In this document: piece by piece, positions 1-8,940 of the stretch | Layout of the letters: each line of letters begins with the position of its first letter | How positions within the stretch are numbered: position 1 is the stretch's first letter | Origin: Georhizobium profundi | Lineage (GTDB): Bacteria; Pseudomonadota; Alphaproteobacteria; Rhizobiales; Rhizobiaceae | Assembly: GCF_003952725.1 (NCBI RefSeq) | Contig: NZ_CP032509.1 | Coordinates: forward strand, 3,682,001-3,746,000 | Direction: 5' to 3' | DNA: 64,000 nucleotides | Translations under genes and position numbers: made by a program | The notes under the pieces: generated by a model | Told to the model about the DNA's origin: nothing | Databases searched by the model: none | The model's input: the letters and a program-made list of their open reading frames with translations, nothing else

Positions 1-1
1 T

Positions 2-1018
2 TACCGGCTGACTGTGTCCTGGCCGCTGGCCAATGTCGGCGCGTCGCTGCCCAATCTGCTGGCCACCGTCGCCGGAAACCTGTTCGAACTCAGGCAGGTT
101 GCCGGCCTCAAGCTCCTCGACTTCTCGGTTCCACGCGCGTTTGCCGACGCCTATCCGGGACCCGGATTTGGCGTGGCTGGCACTCGCCGCCTATCCGGCG
201 TCGCCGAGGGTCCACTGATCGGCACCATCATCAAACCTTCGGTTGGCCTAAGTGTCGAAGAGACTGCTGAACTCGTAGAAGAGCTCTGTGCGGGGGGCAT
301 CGATTTCATCAAAGACGATGAATTGCAGGCCGACGGACCGTCATGCCCATTTGACGAACGGGCGCGCGCGGTGCTTGAGGTCATCGACCGTCATGCCCAG
401 CGCACGGGTCGGCAGGTGATGTATGCTGCCAATCTGACGGGTGAGTTGGATGAGATGCGTCGCCGGCACGATTTGGTCCAGGCTCTCGGCGGAAACTGCG
501 TCATGCTGAGCCTGAACAGTGTAGGCCTCACCGGCTTCTCGGCATTTCGCAAGCACTGCAGCCTGCCCATCCACGCACATCGAAATGGCTGGGGCTATCT
601 CGGTCGCTCATCCGACAATGGGTTCTCCTATCTCGCCTGGCAGAAGTTCTGGCGGATTGCCGGCGTTGATCACATGCACGTCAACGGCATTCGCAACAAA
701 TTCTGGGAGGATGACGACAGCGTCATTGCTTCTGCACGGGCTTGTTTGACGCCCATGTACCAAGATCGGCCTCTGACCGTGATGCCCGTATTCAGCTCTG
801 GCCAAACGGTTCATCAGGCCCATGATACGTGGCGCCGTCTCGGATCGGCAGACCTCATCCACTGTGCCGGTGGAGGCATCGTTGCTCATCCAGGCGGCGT
901 AAGTGCCGGCGTCGAAGCGCTGCGCTTCGCTTGGGATGCAGCCCGCTCGGGCATTCCGCTAGAAACTGCGGCGCGATCATCGCGCTCGCTTGCTCAGGCC
1001 CTGGAGACATTCCAATGA
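2..1018 (+). CDS. RuBisCO-like protein (form IV), 5' end cut by window edge
   Basis: The frame is open from base 2, so the N-terminal domain (about 90 residues) lies outside the window; the GTG at 14 is internal and not a start. The visible part is the RuBisCO large-chain barrel: GTIIKPSVG carries the loop-1 lysine, DFIKDDEL matches the metal-site KDDE segment, followed by HAHRNGWG and HVNGIRNKFWE. The last codons overlap the next gene by ATGA, so the two are translationally coupled. RuBisCO-like proteins next to DUF1537 kinases are known from apionate/apiose catabolism, where they act on 3-oxo-isoapionate 4-phosphate (OiaT or OiaX type). I infer that role; OiaT and OiaX cannot be separated by eye. 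It is unlikely to be a CO2-fixing RuBisCO given the partner gene. Confidence 0.85.
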   Translation, partial: YRLTVSWPLANVGASLPNLLATVAGNLFELRQVAGLKLLDFSVPRAFADAYPGPGFGVAGTRRLSGVAEGPLIGTIIKPSVGLSVEETAELVEELCAGGIDFIKDDELQADGPSCPFDERARAVLEVIDRHAQRTGRQVMYAANLTGELDEMRRRHDLVQALGGNCVMLSLNSVGLTGFSAFRKHCSLPIHAHRNGWGYLGRSSDNGFSYLAWQKFWRIAGVDHMHVNGIRNKFWEDDDSVIASARACLTPMYQDRPLTVMPVFSSGQTVHQAHDTWRRLGSADLIHCAGGGIVAHPGGVSAGVEALRFAWDAARSGIPLETAARSSRSLAQALETFQ

Positions 1019-2370
1019 CCCCAACATTTCCAAAGGGGACTTTGTTGGCATTTTACGGCGACGACTTCACCGGCTCCACGGATGCCATGGAAGTGACTGC
1101 CCTTGCAGGCCTGAAGACGGTGCTTTTCGCCGGGACGCCGAGTGCTGATACGCTTGCCGAATTCGCAGATTATCCCGTCATTGGCATCGCCGGCGTTGCT
1201 CGCTCGAAAGATCCAGCGTGGATGGAAGCCAATCTGCGCCCTGCACTCGCCGCGTTGGCGGCACGTCACCCGCGTATCCTGCAATACAAAGTCTGTTCGA
1301 CTTTCGATTCCTCTGCGCGCATCGGCTCGATCGGCAAGGCGATCGACATCGGCCGAGACGTTCTCGAGCCAGATTGGTCGCCCTGCATCGTGGGGGCACC
1401 GCAACTCGGACGGTGGCAGATCTTTTCCAACCTTTTTGCCGTCGCCGCCGGAACTGCCTATCGCATCGACCGTCACCCGACCATGTCGCGCCATCCGGTC
1501 ACACCGATGCACGAAGCTGATCTGCGTTTGCATCTTTCCCAGCAGACGAATGCACCCGTTGGTTCGATCGACATTGGTGAGATGCAATCGGGCCTAGCTG
1601 CCCCGAAGGTATTGGCTGCGCGTGACTCCAACCAAGTGACGTTCATCGACGTCGCCGACACGCAAACGCAGGCAATCGCCGGTCGCCTTGTCTGGGAAAA
1701 CAGCGAGCGCAGTTTGTTCTCGGCGTCATCTTCCGGGTTGCAATACGCCTTGGTCGCGCACTGGCGCGAACAAGGGTTGCTCCCTGCGCAGCCGCCTGAA
1801 TTCGCCTCACCTCCACCAGTCGATCGGCTGCTTGTCCTCTCGGGCAGTTGTTCACCGGTCACTGCCGCACAGATTGCCGCGGCCGAGGCCGCTGGCTTCG
1901 CCTCTATCCGGCTCGACGTGATCGCGACCAGCGATCGCAAAACCGCCGTAGCTGAGCTGACCCGTGTCGAAGAAGCGATTGCCGAGGGGTTCGCAAAACA
2001 TCGGGGCGTGATCGTTTACGCCGCCCGAACGGTGGATGATCCCAACTTCAGCAGGCTCAAAGAGCGCGCTGAGCAAAGCGGGATGACGTTCGACGAGGCT
2101 CAGGACAGCATCGGTCGCGCTTTGGGATCGTTGGCCCACGCCTGCGTGTCCCGTTTTGATCTGACCCGGCTCGTCGTCGCTGGTGGAGATACATCAGGAC
2201 GCGTTCTCGAAGCATTGCCGATCCACGCGCTGGAATTGAAGTATCCTTTGGGCCGGGGTGCACCGATATGCGCCTCGCACAGCCACGAAGAGGCATTCAA
2301 CAGGCTTGAACTCGTGCTGAAAGGCGGACAGCTCGGCCAAGAATCATTGTTTGTCGATGCTTTGGGCTAG
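1015..2370 (+). CDS. oiaK: DUF1537 four-carbon-acid sugar kinase family, probable 3-oxo-isoapionate kinase
   Basis: A 451-residue protein. The start ATG at 1015 overlaps the stop of the RuBisCO-like gene (ATGA). It begins with FYGDDFTGSTDAMEV, the N-terminal DUF1537 substrate-binding signature, and has the C-terminal nucleotide-binding portion with VAGGDTSGRVLEAL and YPLGRGAPIC. Family members phosphorylate acid sugars or their oxo-derivatives with ATP in the cytoplasm (OtnK, DtnK, LtnK, OiaK). The pairing with a RuBisCO-like protein points to OiaK, which makes 3-oxo-isoapionate 4-phosphate for the RuBisCO-like enzyme. Family assignment is firm; substrate is inferred from context only. Nothing recognisable of the pathway follows downstream. 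Confidence 0.8.
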   Translation: MTPTFPKGTLLAFYGDDFTGSTDAMEVTALAGLKTVLFAGTPSADTLAEFADYPVIGIAGVARSKDPAWMEANLRPALAALAARHPRILQYKVCSTFDSSARIGSIGKAIDIGRDVLEPDWSPCIVGAPQLGRWQIFSNLFAVAAGTAYRIDRHPTMSRHPVTPMHEADLRLHLSQQTNAPVGSIDIGEMQSGLAAPKVLAARDSNQVTFIDVADTQTQAIAGRLVWENSERSLFSASSSGLQYALVAHWREQGLLPAQPPEFASPPPVDRLLVLSGSCSPVTAAQIAAAEAAGFASIRLDVIATSDRKTAVAELTRVEEAIAEGFAKHRGVIVYAARTVDDPNFSRLKERAEQSGMTFDEAQDSIGRALGSLAHACVSRFDLTRLVVAGGDTSGRVLEALPIHALELKYPLGRGAPICASHSHEEAFNRLELVLKGGQLGQESLFVDALG

Positions 2371-2507
2371 CCACGCCAACTATGGCGACGGACACGGACG
2401 CCGGCGCAAGCCAGTGCAGCTCCGAACGTCCGCAAGACCTATCTTGTGCGATGCTAATCCATCGATGCGGCTCAGCGGCGTCGCGACAAGCCCAGAGCCG
2501 CATCCGA

Positions 2508-2780
2508 TCATCGCTTTCCAGCAGAGCCCGCACCACTTGCGTAACGCTGCTCCATTGCATCGAATTCATCTTTCCGGACGAGACGCTGCCGTTCGGCGAA
2601 CGACGCGACGGGGCCGCTTTCATCAAGGCGGTTGTCGCGTTTCAATGCGCCAAGCGCTGCTTGCATGCCGTGGACTGCGCCTTGAAGCGCGACATTGGCG
2701 TACAAGACCAGCGAGAAGCTCATCGCATCTAGTTCGGCCAGATCCATGATTGGGGTCTTGCCGCCAACGACGAGGCTCAT
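2508..2780 (-). pseudogene. C-terminal fragment of an isocitrate lyase/PEP mutase family enzyme
   Basis: On the minus strand, about 90 residues read GGKTPIMDLAELDAM, then a helix resembling the family's LVLYANVALQGAVHGMQAAL segment and a C-terminal stretch with RKDEFDAMEQRYA. This matches the end of the isocitrate lyase/PEP phosphonomutase superfamily (oxaloacetate decarboxylase, dimethylmalate lyase and relatives). The barrel with the catalytic KKCGH-type loop is absent: upstream sequence (2781-2880) does not continue the family in any frame. It is read as a relic. The surroundings (2371-2507 and 2781-2889) hold nothing else that I recognise. Confidence 0.5.
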
Positions 2781-2889
2781 CGATTGCCGCCGATGGTCGG
2801 GGCTGCGACGACGGCGGTGGTCGCGAAGATCACGGAACATCGTTTCACTTGGTGGGTTCGCTTTCATCTCGTCAGATGGAGTGATCGCC

Positions 2890-3908
2890 TTGAATTATGA
2901 CTTGAAGCCAATCGACAGGCAGGTGATCGTCATCACCGGCGCTAGTTCGGGATCGGGCTTGCCACTGCCAAGGCAGCGGCTGCCGCTGGTGCCAAGGTGA
3001 TGTTGGCTGCGCGGGATGAACACGCGCTGGAAAGGATCTGCAACGACCTCAAGTCGACGGGCGGGGATGTTGACTTCATGAAGACGGACGTCGGCGAAGA
3101 AGAGCAGGTCCAAGCCTTGGCTGACAGAGCTATCGAGAGCCGGCTTTGACACATGGGTCAACGATGCCGGGGTCGGGTTGATCGCAACCGTCGACAAAAC
3201 GTCGACCGAGGACCATCAGCAGATTTTCCAGACGAACTATTTCGGGGTGGTCCATGGCTCGATCGCCGCTGTGAGGTATTTTCGACGCAAACGAGAACCC
3301 GCTGCCCTGATCAATTTCGGCTCGGTCGTTCCGACATGCCGATTCCACTTTCGGTTGCCTATTCCGCCACCAAGCACGCGATCAAGGGTTTTACCGACGG
3401 TCTGCGCAATGAGTCGATGCAGGAAGAGCTGCCGATATCCGTTACGCTGATCAAGCCCAGCGCCATCGATACCCAGTTCTTCGATCACGCCAAGACCGAG
3501 ATGGGCGGCATGGGCAAAGCACCGGGTCCTCACTATGCGCCGGAAGTCGTGGCAGCCGCGATAATACACGCTTCCCAGCATCAGAAACGCGATTTCCCCC
3601 TCGGTGCGACCGCCGTTTTCGCGGCAGCGGCGGAACAGATGGCGCCGGAATTTGTCGACCAGCAGCAATCGTCGATGAAGCTTTCCGATCTCGTCGACTT
3701 CGGCCATATGCCAGATGCGGATTCCCTGCATGAGACGCCGGACGAAGGAGAGGAACGCTCCAGATATGGTCACGGCAGGAGATACAGCATGACGACGACA
3801 GGCCAAATCCAGCAGAAGACGACGCTTGGCCTATTGGCCGCAGCTGGTGCAGGCGCCGCCCTGGCCCTTTTCGCGACCCGTTCAGCGCGAGGCGGCAACG
3901 GCCGTTAA
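2890..3908 (+). pseudogene. Short-chain dehydrogenase/reductase with three frameshifts
   Basis: The SDR fold is readable across three frames: VIVITGASSG at about 2925-2950, then GLATAKAAAAAGAKVML, then TWVNDAGVGLIATV, then LINFGSV, then the catalytic AYSATKHAIKGF. Breaks sit near 2950 (one base missing in the G-rich GASSG codons), 3140 and 3330 (one base missing). The C-terminus ends in a short hydrophobic segment (LGLLAAAGAGAALALF) and a basic tail, as in membrane-tethered SDRs. A TTG start at 2890 after TGGAG is the best guess. NAD(P)-binding and catalytic motifs are intact, so either decay is recent or the sequence contains errors. Product would be an NAD(P)-dependent oxidoreductase of unknown substrate. 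Confidence 0.7.
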
Positions 3909-4083
3909 CGACTTCGCTCCAACGACTGCTCCCCGATGATACACTGAAGATCATCTAGCGCGCGGAGAGCTGAGAGACGGTGAGGGATCTCACAGCGCTC
4001 TGTCGCGAATTTGATTTGAATCAATGCCTCGCCGCCGTTCGCGCTTTAACTGCGAGAGCCAACATCAACAATTGTCGTCAGCA

Positions 4084-4221
4084 ATGTTCACTAGGCGCAG
4101 GCATATCGAGCCAACTCGTTTATCTGAGGAAGGTCTCTTTCACGTCACCGACGTCGTCATACTTGTTGCGGCCGTTGCCTTGATAGCAGGCGTTTCAATT
4201 TCGCTTCTCGGCGTCTTTTAA
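4084..4221 (+). CDS. Possible single-pass membrane peptide
   Basis: This is a 45-residue frame inside the otherwise empty gap 3909-4350. It has a charged N-terminus and one strongly hydrophobic C-terminal segment (VVILVAAVALIAGVSISLL). There is no clear ribosome-binding site and no family that I recognise. Only the hydrophobicity suggests coding. The rest of the gap shows nothing. Confidence 0.2.
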   Translation: MFTRRRHIEPTRLSEEGLFHVTDVVILVAAVALIAGVSISLLGVF

Positions 4222-4350
4222 GCCTTTGTACCGGCTGCAACGGCTGCGGCTCATCATCGGCATGATAGCCACTTCCCTGCCCCGAATGGCACGTGCGCTT
4301 CTACAATCGCTTGAAATTACGCTTCACGCCACGCTCGACCTTTTCACGGC

Positions 4351-4500
4351 TTAAATTGGATCTTCTGGCGTATCATCGATGAGGATGCGCTCGGCGGCGC
4401 CGTCGGGATCGTCGTACTGTCCGCTGCGGAGCGCCCACTGGAACGCGATGAGCCCGATGCCGCCGAGGAACAGCGCCACCGGGATGAGGTAGACAAGCAT
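4351..4500 (-). CDS. ccoS: cbb3 oxidase maturation protein CcoS/FixS
   Basis: A 49-residue gene. It starts MLVYLIPVALFLGGIGL, a single transmembrane helix, followed by FQWALRSGQYDDPDG. The pattern W-x-(4-6)-GQYDD-(L/P)-x-G is the CcoS hallmark, followed by an acidic tail. It begins 2 bases after the stop of ccoI (TGACCATG), so it closes the ccoGHIS operon. CcoS is needed for placing the haem and copper cofactors in CcoN. Confidence 0.9.
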   Translation of the reverse strand: MLVYLIPVALFLGGIGLIAFQWALRSGQYDDPDGAAERILIDDTPEDPI

Positions 4501-4502
4501 GG

Positions 4503-6731
4503 TCACGCGAGCGCCTCCCGTTGGATTGCCTGTCCAGCAGAAGCGCCTGGGCGCTTGGCGGCGAAGCCGAGCCGCAGCGCGTTGGCGATGACTATGAGCG
4601 ATGACGCCGACATGGCGATTGCTGCAATGAGCGGCGTGGCGTGGCCGAGGACGGCGATGGGCACGGCGACGACATTGTAGGCGATCGCGAAGCCAATGTT
4701 CTGCCGCACCAGCCTGTTTGCCTGAAGCGCAATCGAGCGGGCAAAGGGTACCGCGTCAAGACTGCCCTTCATGAAGACGAAATCGGCAGCGGCTCGGCCG
4801 ATATCGGCCGCCTCTGAGGGTGCGATCGAGACATGGGCAGCGGCGAGCGCGGGAGCGTCGTTGATGCCGTCACCGACCATCAGGACCTTGCGGCCCTCTC
4901 GTTCCAGCGCCGCGATCCGCTGGAGCTTGTCGGAGGGCAGCATGCCCGGGTGCCAATCCAAGATGCCGGCGACTTCCGCCACCTTGCGACAGGCGTCTCC
5001 CGTGTCGCCCGACAGCATTTCGACGGGGCCGACGGAAGCGAGAGCTGCAACGGCTTGCGCCGCACCGGGGCGCAGGCGATCCTCGAAGCTGAAACGCGCT
5101 TTCTCCGTGCCATCAACCGTCAGAACGGTTCCTGATCCATTACCGTCGTGCCTGGCCCAGTCGGCGCGGCCAAGGCGCCATACGCCGTCGGCGTCGTGGC
5201 CTTCGATGCCGTCTCCCGGCACCTCTCGAATATCGGTCAGAGTGCCGCCCCAGTCGTCACCTGCCGCCCCGGCGATGGCGCGCGAGGCCGGATGACGCGA
5301 CTGACGCGCGAGCGCACCGGCCCGGGCGAGCATTGCCGGCTTGATTGCATCGGCATTCGTCAGCCGCATTTCGCCAAGCGTCAGCGTGCCTGTCTTATCG
5401 AAAATGACATGATCGGCCTCGGCGAGCCGCTCCATCGCCGAGCCATCCTTGACCATGATGCCCGCCTCGAAGAGCCGGCGCGCCGCGACGACCTGGACGA
5501 TTGGAACCGCCAGTCCGAGCGCGCAGGGGCAGGTGATGATGAGAACGGCAATCGCGATCGTCATCGCACGATGCCAGTCGCCGCCAAACGCCATCCAGCC
5601 GAGGAAGGTGAGCAGCGCGCCCAAATGCACGACGGGCGCGTAGAGCGCCGACACGCGCTCGGCAATGCGGCGATAGCCGGCGCGGCCGCCTTCGGCCGTT
5701 TCCAGCATGCGCAGCATGTCGGCGAGGAAAGAGTCCGATGCCCTGCGCTCAGCCACCAGCGTCAGGGGTCCGGTGACGTTGAGTGCGCCAGCGCGAACGC
5801 TCGCACCGCTGTCTACGCGGATGGGCCGGCTTTCGCCCGTGACCAGCGCCATATCGACATCGGAAGCGCCGGTTTCGATCAGACCATCAACCGGAATGCG
5901 ATCGCCGGCAGCGATCAAGAGCCGTATGCCCGGTTCGATCTCGCTGACGGGGCGGTAGCGACGCTCACCGTCCGGTTCAATCACCAGCGCGCCGCGCGGC
6001 GCGATGCGGGCGAGGTTGCGAACCGCGGTGCGCGCGCGGTTGCGCATGACGTGGTCGAGCGTGCGGCCGATCAGAAGGAAGAAGAGTAGGGACACGGAGG
6101 CGTCGAAATAGGCGTGCGGGCCGTTCGTGATCGTCTCGTAGAGGCTCATCGCATAGGCGAGGCTCACGCCGACAGCGATCGGCACATCCATGTTCATGCG
6201 CCCATGCGACAGTGCATTCCACGCGGAGCGGAAGTAGATGCCGCCCGCATAGATCAGCGCCGGCAAAGCGATGAGCGCGGAGACAAAGTGGAACAGGTCT
6301 CGGGTCGCGCCTTCAGCCCCCGACCATACGGATACCGACAAGAGCATGATGTTGCCGGCAGCGAAGCCTGAGATGCCGACGGCGCGCAACAGGCGCGACA
6401 GTTCCGGGTCGCCATCGTCTGCCGTGTCTTCGGCCAGATGCGCCGGATAGCCGACTGCCGCCAGCGTCGAGGTTACCGGTGGCACGGTTCCCTCATAGAA
6501 GCGGACCGAGACGCGTTTGGTCGAGAGGTTGACGCGGGCATTCTCCACGCCGGGCAGCGATGCAAGTGCCTTCTCGATCGTTCGGATACAGGCGGCGCAA
6601 TGGACGCCGGGAACCGATAGGTCGACCTGGCGCAGGCCGTTGCCAAGCGGGCGACTGACGAGGAGAAGCTCTTCGTCGGATGGGAGCGATTGTGACGGCA
6701 GCGTTTCCGCCCCCGGCGCGCAGCAGCTCAT
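4503..6731 (-). CDS. ccoI: Copper-exporting P1B-type ATPase CcoI/FixI
   Basis: A 742-residue integral membrane pump that delivers copper for assembly of the CuB centre of cbb3 oxidase. Visible in order: Cys-rich start (MSCCAPG), one heavy-metal-associated domain with GVHCAAC (C45, C48), the ion-channel motif CPCALG near residue 400, phosphorylation motif DKTGTLT near 444, HPASRAI, and the hinge GDGINDAPAL. This is the slow-turnover CopA2/FixI type, identified by its operon. Its start overlaps the end of ccoH by ATGA and it is followed directly by ccoS. Confidence 0.95.
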   Translation of the reverse strand: MSCCAPGAETLPSQSLPSDEELLLVSRPLGNGLRQVDLSVPGVHCAACIRTIEKALASLPGVENARVNLSTKRVSVRFYEGTVPPVTSTLAAVGYPAHLAEDTADDGDPELSRLLRAVGISGFAAGNIMLLSVSVWSGAEGATRDLFHFVSALIALPALIYAGGIYFRSAWNALSHGRMNMDVPIAVGVSLAYAMSLYETITNGPHAYFDASVSLLFFLLIGRTLDHVMRNRARTAVRNLARIAPRGALVIEPDGERRYRPVSEIEPGIRLLIAAGDRIPVDGLIETGASDVDMALVTGESRPIRVDSGASVRAGALNVTGPLTLVAERRASDSFLADMLRMLETAEGGRAGYRRIAERVSALYAPVVHLGALLTFLGWMAFGGDWHRAMTIAIAVLIITCPCALGLAVPIVQVVAARRLFEAGIMVKDGSAMERLAEADHVIFDKTGTLTLGEMRLTNADAIKPAMLARAGALARQSRHPASRAIAGAAGDDWGGTLTDIREVPGDGIEGHDADGVWRLGRADWARHDGNGSGTVLTVDGTEKARFSFEDRLRPGAAQAVAALASVGPVEMLSGDTGDACRKVAEVAGILDWHPGMLPSDKLQRIAALEREGRKVLMVGDGINDAPALAAAHVSIAPSEAADIGRAAADFVFMKGSLDAVPFARSIALQANRLVRQNIGFAIAYNVVAVPIAVLGHATPLIAAIAMSASSLIVIANALRLGFAAKRPGASAGQAIQREALA

Positions 6732-7219
6732 TGCAGCCTCCCGTCGCTCAGGATGATGCGTCGCGTCTCCCGCCAGGCCCGGCCGTCAATGGTGACGGCG
6801 TCGATCTCGACGACCCAGAGGCCATCGCGCAGCCTTGCCGCGCCGACCATTCCGCGGGCGCCAGGAACGAGCGAGATCGTGGTGTCGTCCGCCTCGGAGG
6901 CCGGGTTGCGGAAGACGAGTTCGGCGGCCGATAGCGGAATCGGCGCCGCTCCGGCATCTGCGAGGCGCAGCGAGACCGTGCCATCGTCTAGCGTCAGCGA
7001 TGCGGCCCATCCAAGCGCAATCTGCTCGCGGGCCGCCTCGACTTTGCCGTTGAACTCCTGGCTCGCAATGTAGGAATTCCGCACGACGAAACCCGTCCAG
7101 CTCGTCCCCGCCAATGTCGCCATGGTGACATTGACGCCGATGATGACGCCGAAGAAGGCGATCATGATGAGGAGCATATGGCGCCCGGTAAAGGCGCCGG
7201 TGTCTTGCCCGGTCGTCAT
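6728..7219 (-). CDS. ccoH: CcoH/FixH, cbb3 assembly protein
   Basis: A 163-residue protein with one N-terminal membrane anchor (LLIMIAFFGVIIGVNVTMA) and a periplasmic beta-rich domain. The context SWTGFVVRNSYIASQEFN matches the FixH family, where this region follows the helix. It overlaps ccoG upstream and ccoI downstream by ATGA, so the three are translated as a chain. FixH acts with CcoI and CcoS in oxidase maturation. Confidence 0.92.
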   Translation of the reverse strand: MTTGQDTGAFTGRHMLLIMIAFFGVIIGVNVTMATLAGTSWTGFVVRNSYIASQEFNGKVEAAREQIALGWAASLTLDDGTVSLRLADAGAAPIPLSAAELVFRNPASEADDTTISLVPGARGMVGAARLRDGLWVVEIDAVTIDGRAWRETRRIILSDGRLQ

Positions 7220-8787
7220 GGCTGCGGTGCCTCGAAGCTGGCAGTGTAAGAGTCGGCCTCGAAGCTCGACGGGTCTTCGACGACGAAGCGGAAGGTCTGG
7301 ACGGAGCCGTTGATCGCTGCGGCTGGCTGCGCCACATAGATTTTCAGCGTGCGCAGGCGGTCCGGCTCCAACGTGACCGCCAGCTTTCGCGATGCCGGCT
7401 CGTTGATCCCGACGGCACTCATCGCCGCATGCGGCAGGCCTTTAAGCGATATGATGACGGCGCGCGGCTCAGGGATCTTGTTCAGGAGCTTGACGGTATA
7501 GCCGTTGCGGATCGCACCGTCGGATAACAGGACATATTGCGGATTGCGATCGTGCAGCACGTTCACCTGAAGACGGTCGCGCGTCATCAAGCCGTAGAGA
7601 AGGGCAAGACCGACCAGCGACCAGGCCGCGAAGTAGACCATCGTCCTCGGCCGCACGATGCGGGTGAAGCGGACATTGGTGATCCCTGGAAGCAGTCGTC
7701 CATCCCTGCCGCGGATACGCTTCGGATCGATCGCGCTGGTTCCGCCTGCCGTCGCCAGAGCCATGTTCTGGTTGTAGTCGGCAAGCGTCGCGTAGGAGAT
7801 CAGGCCGCGGTCGCGGTTGAGCTTGTCCATGACGCCATCGCAGGCATCGATGCAAAGCGCGCAAGTGATGCATTCGAGCTGCTGCCCGTCGCGGATGTCG
7901 ATGCCCATCGGACAGACGGCGACGCAGGCATTGCAGTCGACGCAGTCGCCGACCGCGTCCCCGGCGGCCAGCGCCTTCTTGGCATGGCGCGAGCGCGGTT
8001 CGCCGCGCCAGTCATTGTAGGTGACGGTCAGCGAGTTTTCGTCGAGCATCGCCGCCTGGATGCGCGGCCAGGGGCACATATAGGTGCAGACCTGCTCGCG
8101 CATGAGCCCGCCGAAGACGTAGGTCGTGGCCGTCAGCACGGCGATGGTGATGTAGGCGATCGGCGCGGCCCGGCCGGTGAAGAGGCCGACGAACAAGCTC
8201 GGCGCATCGGCGAAGTAGAAGATCCAGGCGCCGCCGGTCGCGACTGCGATCAGGAGCCAGATGGCATGCTTGGATACCCGCAAGGCAAGCTTGCGCGCAT
8301 CATAAGGGGCGGCGTCGAGCTTGATGCGGGCATTGCGGTCGCCTTCGATGGCCCGCTCCACAACGAGGAACAGATCGACCCAGACCGTCTGTGGGCAGGC
8401 ATAGCCGCACCAGGCGCGCCCGACGGCAGACGTGACAAGAAACAAGCCGAAGCCCGCCATGACCAGCAAGCCTGCGACGAGCCAAAATTCCTGCGGCCAA
8501 ATCTCAACGAAGAAGAAATAGAACCGTCGATTGGCCATGTCGACCAGGACGGCCTGGTCGGGCGCGTGCGGGCCGCGGTCCCAGCGCAGCCAGGGCGTCA
8601 CGTAGTAGATCATGAGTGTGATCAGCATGACGAGCCACTTGAAGCGGCGGAACGTTCCTTCAGCGCGTTTGGGAAAAATCTTGCGCCGCGGCGCGTAAAG
8701 CGGCTGACGGATGCGCGCGGCGTTCACCGGCTCGGCTGCGTGCTGCTCGATGGCGTTCCGCTCGATCGATGTGTCGAATGCTGTCAT
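7216..8787 (-). CDS. ccoG: CcoG/FixG, membrane ferredoxin-type protein of cbb3 assembly
   Basis: A 523-residue membrane protein. The N-terminal half carries several transmembrane helices and WCGYACPQTVW. The middle has two cysteine clusters typical of [4Fe-4S] sites: CVDCNACVAVCPMGID and CITCALCIDACDGVM. The C-terminal third is a periplasmic Ig-like domain. CcoG proteins participate in copper reduction during cbb3 biogenesis. It is the first gene of ccoGHIS and has its own FNR-like box about 57 bases upstream, so the assembly genes can be induced separately from ccoNOQP. Confidence 0.95.
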   Translation of the reverse strand: MTAFDTSIERNAIEQHAAEPVNAARIRQPLYAPRRKIFPKRAEGTFRRFKWLVMLITLMIYYVTPWLRWDRGPHAPDQAVLVDMANRRFYFFFVEIWPQEFWLVAGLLVMAGFGLFLVTSAVGRAWCGYACPQTVWVDLFLVVERAIEGDRNARIKLDAAPYDARKLALRVSKHAIWLLIAVATGGAWIFYFADAPSLFVGLFTGRAAPIAYITIAVLTATTYVFGGLMREQVCTYMCPWPRIQAAMLDENSLTVTYNDWRGEPRSRHAKKALAAGDAVGDCVDCNACVAVCPMGIDIRDGQQLECITCALCIDACDGVMDKLNRDRGLISYATLADYNQNMALATAGGTSAIDPKRIRGRDGRLLPGITNVRFTRIVRPRTMVYFAAWSLVGLALLYGLMTRDRLQVNVLHDRNPQYVLLSDGAIRNGYTVKLLNKIPEPRAVIISLKGLPHAAMSAVGINEPASRKLAVTLEPDRLRTLKIYVAQPAAAINGSVQTFRFVVEDPSSFEADSYTASFEAPQP

Positions 8788-8843
8788 GGGATGACGAGGC
8801 CCCTTGTTGCGATCATCCCTCGCACCGGTCCGGCTGTCCGGCC

Positions 8844-8857
8844 TTGACCAGGATCAA
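8844..8857 (-). promoter_or_regulatory. FNR/FixK-like box upstream of ccoG
   Basis: TTGACCAGGATCAA matches the consensus TTGAT-N4-ATCAA at all but one position. It lies 57-70 bases before ccoG, suitable for activation by an Fnr/FixK regulator at low oxygen. Confidence 0.7.
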
Positions 8858-8861
8858 ATCG

Positions 8862-8897
8862 CAAAACAAAGAGGCCCGGCATTGCTGCCGGGCCTCT
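8862..8897 (-). terminator. Rho-independent terminator after ccoP
   Basis: An 11-base perfect stem, AGAGGCCCGGC (8870-8880) pairing with GCCGGGCCTCT (8887-8897), with loop ATTGCT. On the minus strand it is followed by a T-rich run (TTTGTTTTG). It separates ccoNOQP from ccoGHIS. Confidence 0.85.
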
Positions 8898-8940
8898 TAT
8901 GGACGCAACGCGCCTCGTCATCGCGTTGCGCCCTGCTCTC

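Noticed and set aside
4503..6731. Copper-resistance exporter CopA as name for the P-type ATPase
   Set aside because: Position between ccoH and ccoS identifies it as the cbb3-assembly pump CcoI/FixI.
7537..8847. A 436-codon plus-strand frame opposite ccoG
   Set aside because: It is antisense to the Fe-S protein CcoG; Asp/Arg/His-rich composition without domains.
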